Origin: Isoetes taiwanensis
Taxonomy: Eukaryota; Streptophyta; Lycopodiopsida; Isoetales; Isoetaceae
Direction of reading: 5' to 3'
Assembly (NCBI GenBank): GCA_021234155.1
Contig: JAJEKV010000134.1
Location: 1,237,328-1,301,327 of the forward strand
DNA: 64,000 bases
In this document: positions 59,942 through 64,000 of the stretch, in pieces
How positions within the stretch are numbered: position 1 is the stretch's first letter
Layout: the number at the start of each line of letters is the position of its first letter
Notes under the pieces: generated by a model
What the model saw: only the letters and a program-made list of their open reading frames with translations
Database searches by the model: none
Told to the model about the DNA's origin: nothing
Position numbers and translations under genes: made by a program

Positions 59942-59946
59942 GGAAG

Positions 59947-61280
59947 CATGAAGAGACCAGATTCCATGCTGAGAGAATACGCTTCAGGATTTTAGATGTG
60001 CCAGGGGAAGCCTTAATCTGGTAGAATGCTGAGTCTGGGAGTTGATGAGGAAGAGAAGGGGCACCTACTATGGTTGTGGTCCCTAACCAGTATTTCACAA
60101 GTTTGAGAGCAGGTGATGGACTATCAGATGTCAGGGATCTCCAGACTATCTTAGCAGCCAAAGCCTGAGCTTGGGCAAATAGGTCTTTACATCCTAATCC
60201 ACCTTCCTTCTTTGGCAAAGTCAAATTTTCCCAGGAAATCATTCTTGCTCCTTGCCAAATATAATCCCTCATAGCAGTTTCCAATTTTCTATAGGAGGCC
60301 TTATCAGCAATGATAACAGAGGAAAAGTAGATATGTGTGCTAGCAATCACACTATTGATTATTCCAACACGCCCTGCTAGAGAAAGAGATTTAGAGTACA
60401 TTTGTATTTTCCTCTTCATCCTGTTTACAATTGAGTCCCAAAGGCCTGGCAGATTCATGTTGATAGCCAGAGGCAGCCCTAGTAGCTTTGTGGCATCTTT
60501 GTGTCCAGTAACTTTGATGCCATGTAACTCATCTTGATCTGTTTGCATTACAATAGTACTTTTATTCTTATTAAGAAGGACTCCAGAGGCCTTCCCAAAA
60601 AGTTGTAGCATGTGTAAAAAATTAGGGAGGCTTGATCCATCATTCTGCAAAAATGCAAATGTGTCATCAACATATTGCATGATGACAAAGTCTCCCATAC
60701 CTTGTGGTAATTGAAGACCTTGAATCTCATTTGTAGACACCAAATTGAGTGTGGCCCTGGTTACCATTTCTGCTACAATCAGGAACAGATAGGGAGCCAG
60801 TGGACACCCCTGTCGAACCCCTTTTTTACATTCAAAGAATTTTGTGGGGGACCCATTGACTAAGACTGCAGAGCAGCCAGCTTCATTGAGGCTGTGCACT
60901 TTCTTTATAACTCCATCAGAGAAGCCAAGCTGTGCCATTGCCATGTAGAGAAACTTCCAGTTAATTGTATCATAGGCTCTCCTGAAGTCCAACTTAAGTA
61001 GCATACACTTTTGTTTGGAGTGAAGATTCCAGTGTAAACCCTCATGAGCACCTATGAAGTTATCCAGAATGCTCCTTCCTGGCAAAAAGGCTGACTGCAC
61101 TGGGTTTATTACCTTTTGGAGGACCCCCTTGATCCTGTTAGCCAGAATCTTGGCCAAAATTTTGTATGACGAGTTTGTGAGTGATATAGGCCTCCAATCA
61201 GAGAAAGCAACAGGAGCATCGACTTTGGGGATTAGAGCAATCAGACCAGCATTTATAGCAGGATGAACCTTTGGTGCAGC
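59947..61280 (-). pseudogene. LINE ORF2, reverse transcriptase region
   Basis: From about 61280 the frame reads LIALIPKVDAPVAFSDWRPISLTNSSYKILAKILANRI, then LLKLDFRRAYDTINW (motif A), KKGVRQGCPLAPYLF (motif B) and MQYVDDTFAF (motif C). All catalytic aspartates are present. Downstream are KLLGLPL, SLAGRVGIINSV and YIWQGA, typical of plant L1. The domain copies LINE RNA at the target site by target-primed reverse transcription. It is separated from the endonuclease frame by a one-base shift near 61281 and cut downstream by the TRIM, so the copy cannot make a full ORF2 protein. Confidence 0.93.
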
Positions 61281-62748
61281 CCAACTGGATAAATGTGGTT
61301 AGGTCCTGCTTCATAATGTCCCAAAAGGACACAAAAAACTCGGGGGGGATTCCATCAGGGCCAGGACTCTTCCCATGAGCCATGCCTTTGAGAGTTTTTC
61401 CAATTTCTTCAGTAGAGGGTTGCTGTAAAAGGGTGCCATCATCAATTGCTTGGTCAGCTGGCCCAAGCTTATGAAAGAAATCCTTGAGAATGGCCTCATT
61501 CACCTGTGTATCAGCAAACAGATCCTTATATTTGGCATGGAAGAAGTCCAATAGATTTTCCTGCCCAGAGATTTTGTGGCCTTCTTCTGTGACCGAGATG
61601 ATGCCATTGTTCATGATTCTCCCTTTTGCTGCCCTAAAAAAGAGCTTGGAGCTGCACCTATCCATACAATTGATCGTGATGCACTTACTTTTGATGATAA
61701 GACCCTTAGCTTCTGACTCCTCAATGTTTTTGACCTTTCTTTCGAGATATTCTTCCTCCTTGTGTAGATCCACATTATGTGGGTCATCAAAAATCCTTTG
61801 CCTGATTTCTTTGACCTGAAGATAGATGTCTGTCTTTTCCTTTTTCATATTCCCATACCACTTTTTGCCCCATGTCTTCAACCAGTCCTTTATCTGTCTC
61901 ATTTTGTTTACAAACCCCTTCATTGATCCACTTTGTTGCAGGGGGGGTAAGGATTTGTAGAAGTCCTGGAATTCTCGACAGAAGACTTCATTGTTGAGTA
62001 GGCTAGTGTTCACTTTAAAGGGAGTGTTGGTTCCCCCTTTAACTGAATTGCCTACTTCCATGATCTGTGGGAAATGATCTGATATAGAATTACTGTGGTC
62101 TCCATTTATAATTATTTGTGGCCACATATTGGCATCTTTGGTGTAGAATCTGTCTAAGAGACAAAATACCCTATCATTCCCTGCCCTTTTGTTACTCCAA
62201 GAGTAAACATTAGCTGAAGAGGGGGCTTGATACACAAAGATGTCCATTAGTTTATCCCACTGAAGTCTCTCATTTATTGTCATGTTCAGCTTTTTGCCTA
62301 ACTTCTGATTCCACAAAGGAGTGTTGTTGAAGTCTCCACTCAGCACCCAGCTATCTGCCTGCATGGTAGGAATCCAGTCAGCCATGTCCTTCCACTGTCT
62401 TTCCCTCTCCTCAGGATCAGTGGATGCATAAACATTTATTACTCCAACCTTGTCTTCCCCAACCTGAAGGAATATGACATGCCATCTGCCAGAGTGATGG
62501 TGATATGACCCTAGAGGAGAGTAGGAATTCCATATTGTGCAGATCCCCCCTTTGGTACCATCTGCTGGTGACCATATGGACCCTCCATTGGGCATAACCC
62601 AATTCCCAAGATTTGAGGCTTCAAAACTTGGAAGCCTGTGTTCTTGAATAAGGACAATGTCAGCCCTCATTTCTTTCAAGGCTATGATTACTCTTCTTCG
62701 TTTGAGGGGCCCTTTGATCCCCCTCACATTCCATGTAACAATCTTCAT
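61279..62748 (-). pseudogene. LINE ORF2, endonuclease and RT N-terminal region
   Basis: Starts MKIVTWNVRG at 62748. AP-endonuclease motifs are all present: Asn7 in TWN, QEH at 35-37, SGDFNN near 137-142, LLDRF near 197-201 and SDHFP near 223-227. This enzyme nicks target DNA for priming. The frame continues through a linker to HGKSPGPDGIPPEFF, the start of RT, and then shifts near 61281, after which it reads off frame to a stop at 61198. Residues up to the shift look undamaged. The start codon overlaps the ORF1 stop as ATGA. Confidence 0.93.
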
Positions 62749-64000
62749 ACTTTCTTGGATCTGGTGATTGGCCCATAAGGATTAGGAGTATAGACCTTTC
62801 TCTGCCTTGTTTTCTTGGTTGTTTGGGGAGTGAAAAAAGACTCTTCCTGAGTGTCTTCATCACTACTTTCTCCATCATTCCAGAATTTACCATGAGGGGT
62901 GTCCCCCATTTCCAATTCCAGTGAGCATGAGACCCCCTGGATGTCTTCTTCCTGTTCGGGAGCCATCGGTGCCACTTGTTCCACCATGGGAGAATTGTTT
63001 ATTATTAGACCAGTGGGTAGAACCATTTCTGATTCTTGAGTCCCCTGATCTACAACTGCAGTACTATCTCCTATGGAGGGGTTCAGAGAATCCTCCTCTG
63101 GATCAATCTTAAAATTCTCACCATCCTGAGTGGTCTCTTGCTCCTCCTCATTTGAGGGAGCATCCTTAAACAATTGGATGACAGGGGGGGAGGAGAAAGT
63201 TTTAGAAGGTTCTCCCTGTTCTAAGAATTTTCCACCCGAGTCATCTGACTCCAAGTATTCATTAACAGGTGGTCCAATAGGTTCCTCAATGGTCAGCACC
63301 CTAGCTCTGCCCTCATGAGCTGGGGTCACAACCAGAGCATTTGGATCCACCACTTCTTTCCCCTTTGCCTTGTTCAGAATCTTTATCTCCGTGTTTTCTG
63401 TTTGAAATCTGACCTTCTTCCTCCACTGTCTCTTCTATTCCTTTATTTTTTGTTCTTCCTGATACTGTTGCTCCCGAATTTCCCTCTGTTTTTGTTTCCT
63501 TGCCTTTCTCTTTGCACTGCCATTCACATTCTTTCTTTGTTTCTGAGCAGGGGTATTTTGATACCTCTGAACTCTCCCTTTATTAGGAGTGATCCATTCC
63601 TCCTCCCTTTCTATTACCATTTTTTGCTTTGGGATCTCTGTTTTTGACCCTTTACAGATACCTCTACCATGTAATAGAAGTCCACAAATAGCACATGGCT
63701 CGGGTAGACCATTCCAGGCCAGTTTTAATATTTTGGGGTTTCCAAAATAGTCAATATAATGTATGCTATCGGGCACTGGTTTCAGGAGGTCTATCTGAGC
63801 CCATACTCTGAGGGCTCGACCAGCTGTGATCTCCATTGCAATGTAATTGCCTATATTCTTGAACAAAGAATACAGAGATTGTTCATTCCAATACATGGGG
63901 TTTAGCCCCTGCAGAGACGACCAGGCCGGATGGAATAGTTCAGATAAATTCTGGGGGTCAAATCCCGGGTACCATTTCTGGAAGAAAAGCTGAGTATTGG
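62745..64000 (-). pseudogene. LINE ORF1, 5' end outside window, one internal stop
   Basis: The frame is open from the window edge. It reads WYPGFDPQN, LFHPAWSSLQGLNPMYWNEQ and SLYSLFKNIGNYIAME, the DUF4283-type RNA-binding fold of plant LINE ORF1. A zinc knuckle of the form C-x2-C-x4-H-x4-C follows (CAICGLLLHGRGIC, 63654-63695). After it comes a Lys/Gln-rich helix, an in-frame TAG at 63435-63437, then an acidic low-complexity tail ending TRSKKV with TGA at 62745-62747. ORF1 proteins coat LINE RNA. The frame is intact on both sides of the TAG, so only one substitution interrupts it. Confidence 0.9.

Larger units (their letters stand above)
58002..64000 (-). mobile_element. L1-like LINE, nearly complete, 5' end outside the window
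   Basis: A poly-T tract at 58002-58022 is the poly-A tail on the minus strand. Reading upward in coordinate (5' of the element) come a C-terminal zinc-finger region, RT, endonuclease and ORF1, the plant L1 order. ORF1 stop and ORF2 start overlap. Defects: a TAG in ORF1 (63435-63437), one frameshift in ORF2 (near 61281) and a TRIM insertion (59489-59941). Coding sequence is otherwise clean, so the element is fairly young. The left flank ends CATACCTCCCCTGA; the matching target duplication lies beyond the window. Confidence 0.92.

Overview
The window looks like nuclear DNA of a land plant with a large, repeat-rich genome. The grounds are one intron-containing MAPKKK gene of the plant MEKK1 type, plant-style LINEs with a zinc-knuckle ORF1, Ty3/gypsy remnants, a TRIM element, Helitron-like ends and LTR elements primed by initiator tRNA-Met. 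I cannot name the species. A fern, lycophyte or gymnosperm would fit the repeat load and the LINE types, but that is inference.

Layout. 0.5-5.0 kb: a GC-rich tandem array with a unit of about 1.08 kb. 5-12 kb: mostly unassigned sequence with one possible minus-strand exon near 7.1 kb and a (TAA)18 tract. 12-15.7 kb: a decayed plus-strand LINE inserted in an LTR-like repeat. 16.5-30.9 kb: a probable CACTA-like element interrupted by a 10.9-kb Ty3/gypsy element with both LTRs and shredded RT, RNase H and integrase domains. 31-44.9 kb: no gene recognised, but two related Helitron-type 3' ends, a poly-T tract with possible LINE sequence, and a perfect 52-bp duplication. 44.9-48.3 kb: the MAPKKK gene, minus strand, eight coding exons, all intact. 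48.3-53.2 kb: intergenic DNA with a hairpin, a plus-strand LINE fragment and a third Helitron-type 3' end. 53.2-56.35 kb: the 5' part of a minus-strand LTR retroelement, with a 1.6-kb LTR, a tRNA-Met primer site, a leader carrying two copies of a structured hairpin, and a gag-position ORF whose start resembles the histone H3 tail. 56.4-57.1 kb: a possible transposon-derived protein fragment. 58.0-64.0 kb: a nearly complete minus-strand L1-like LINE running off the right edge, broken by one stop, one frameshift and a 453-bp TRIM with a perfect 5-bp target duplication.

The MAPKKK is the only gene that looks functional; nearly everything else is mobile-element sequence at different ages. The repeats in the left half show frequent small indels while protein motifs remain readable, whereas the right half is clean. 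That contrast may reflect assembly or base-calling error in methylated repeats rather than age alone.
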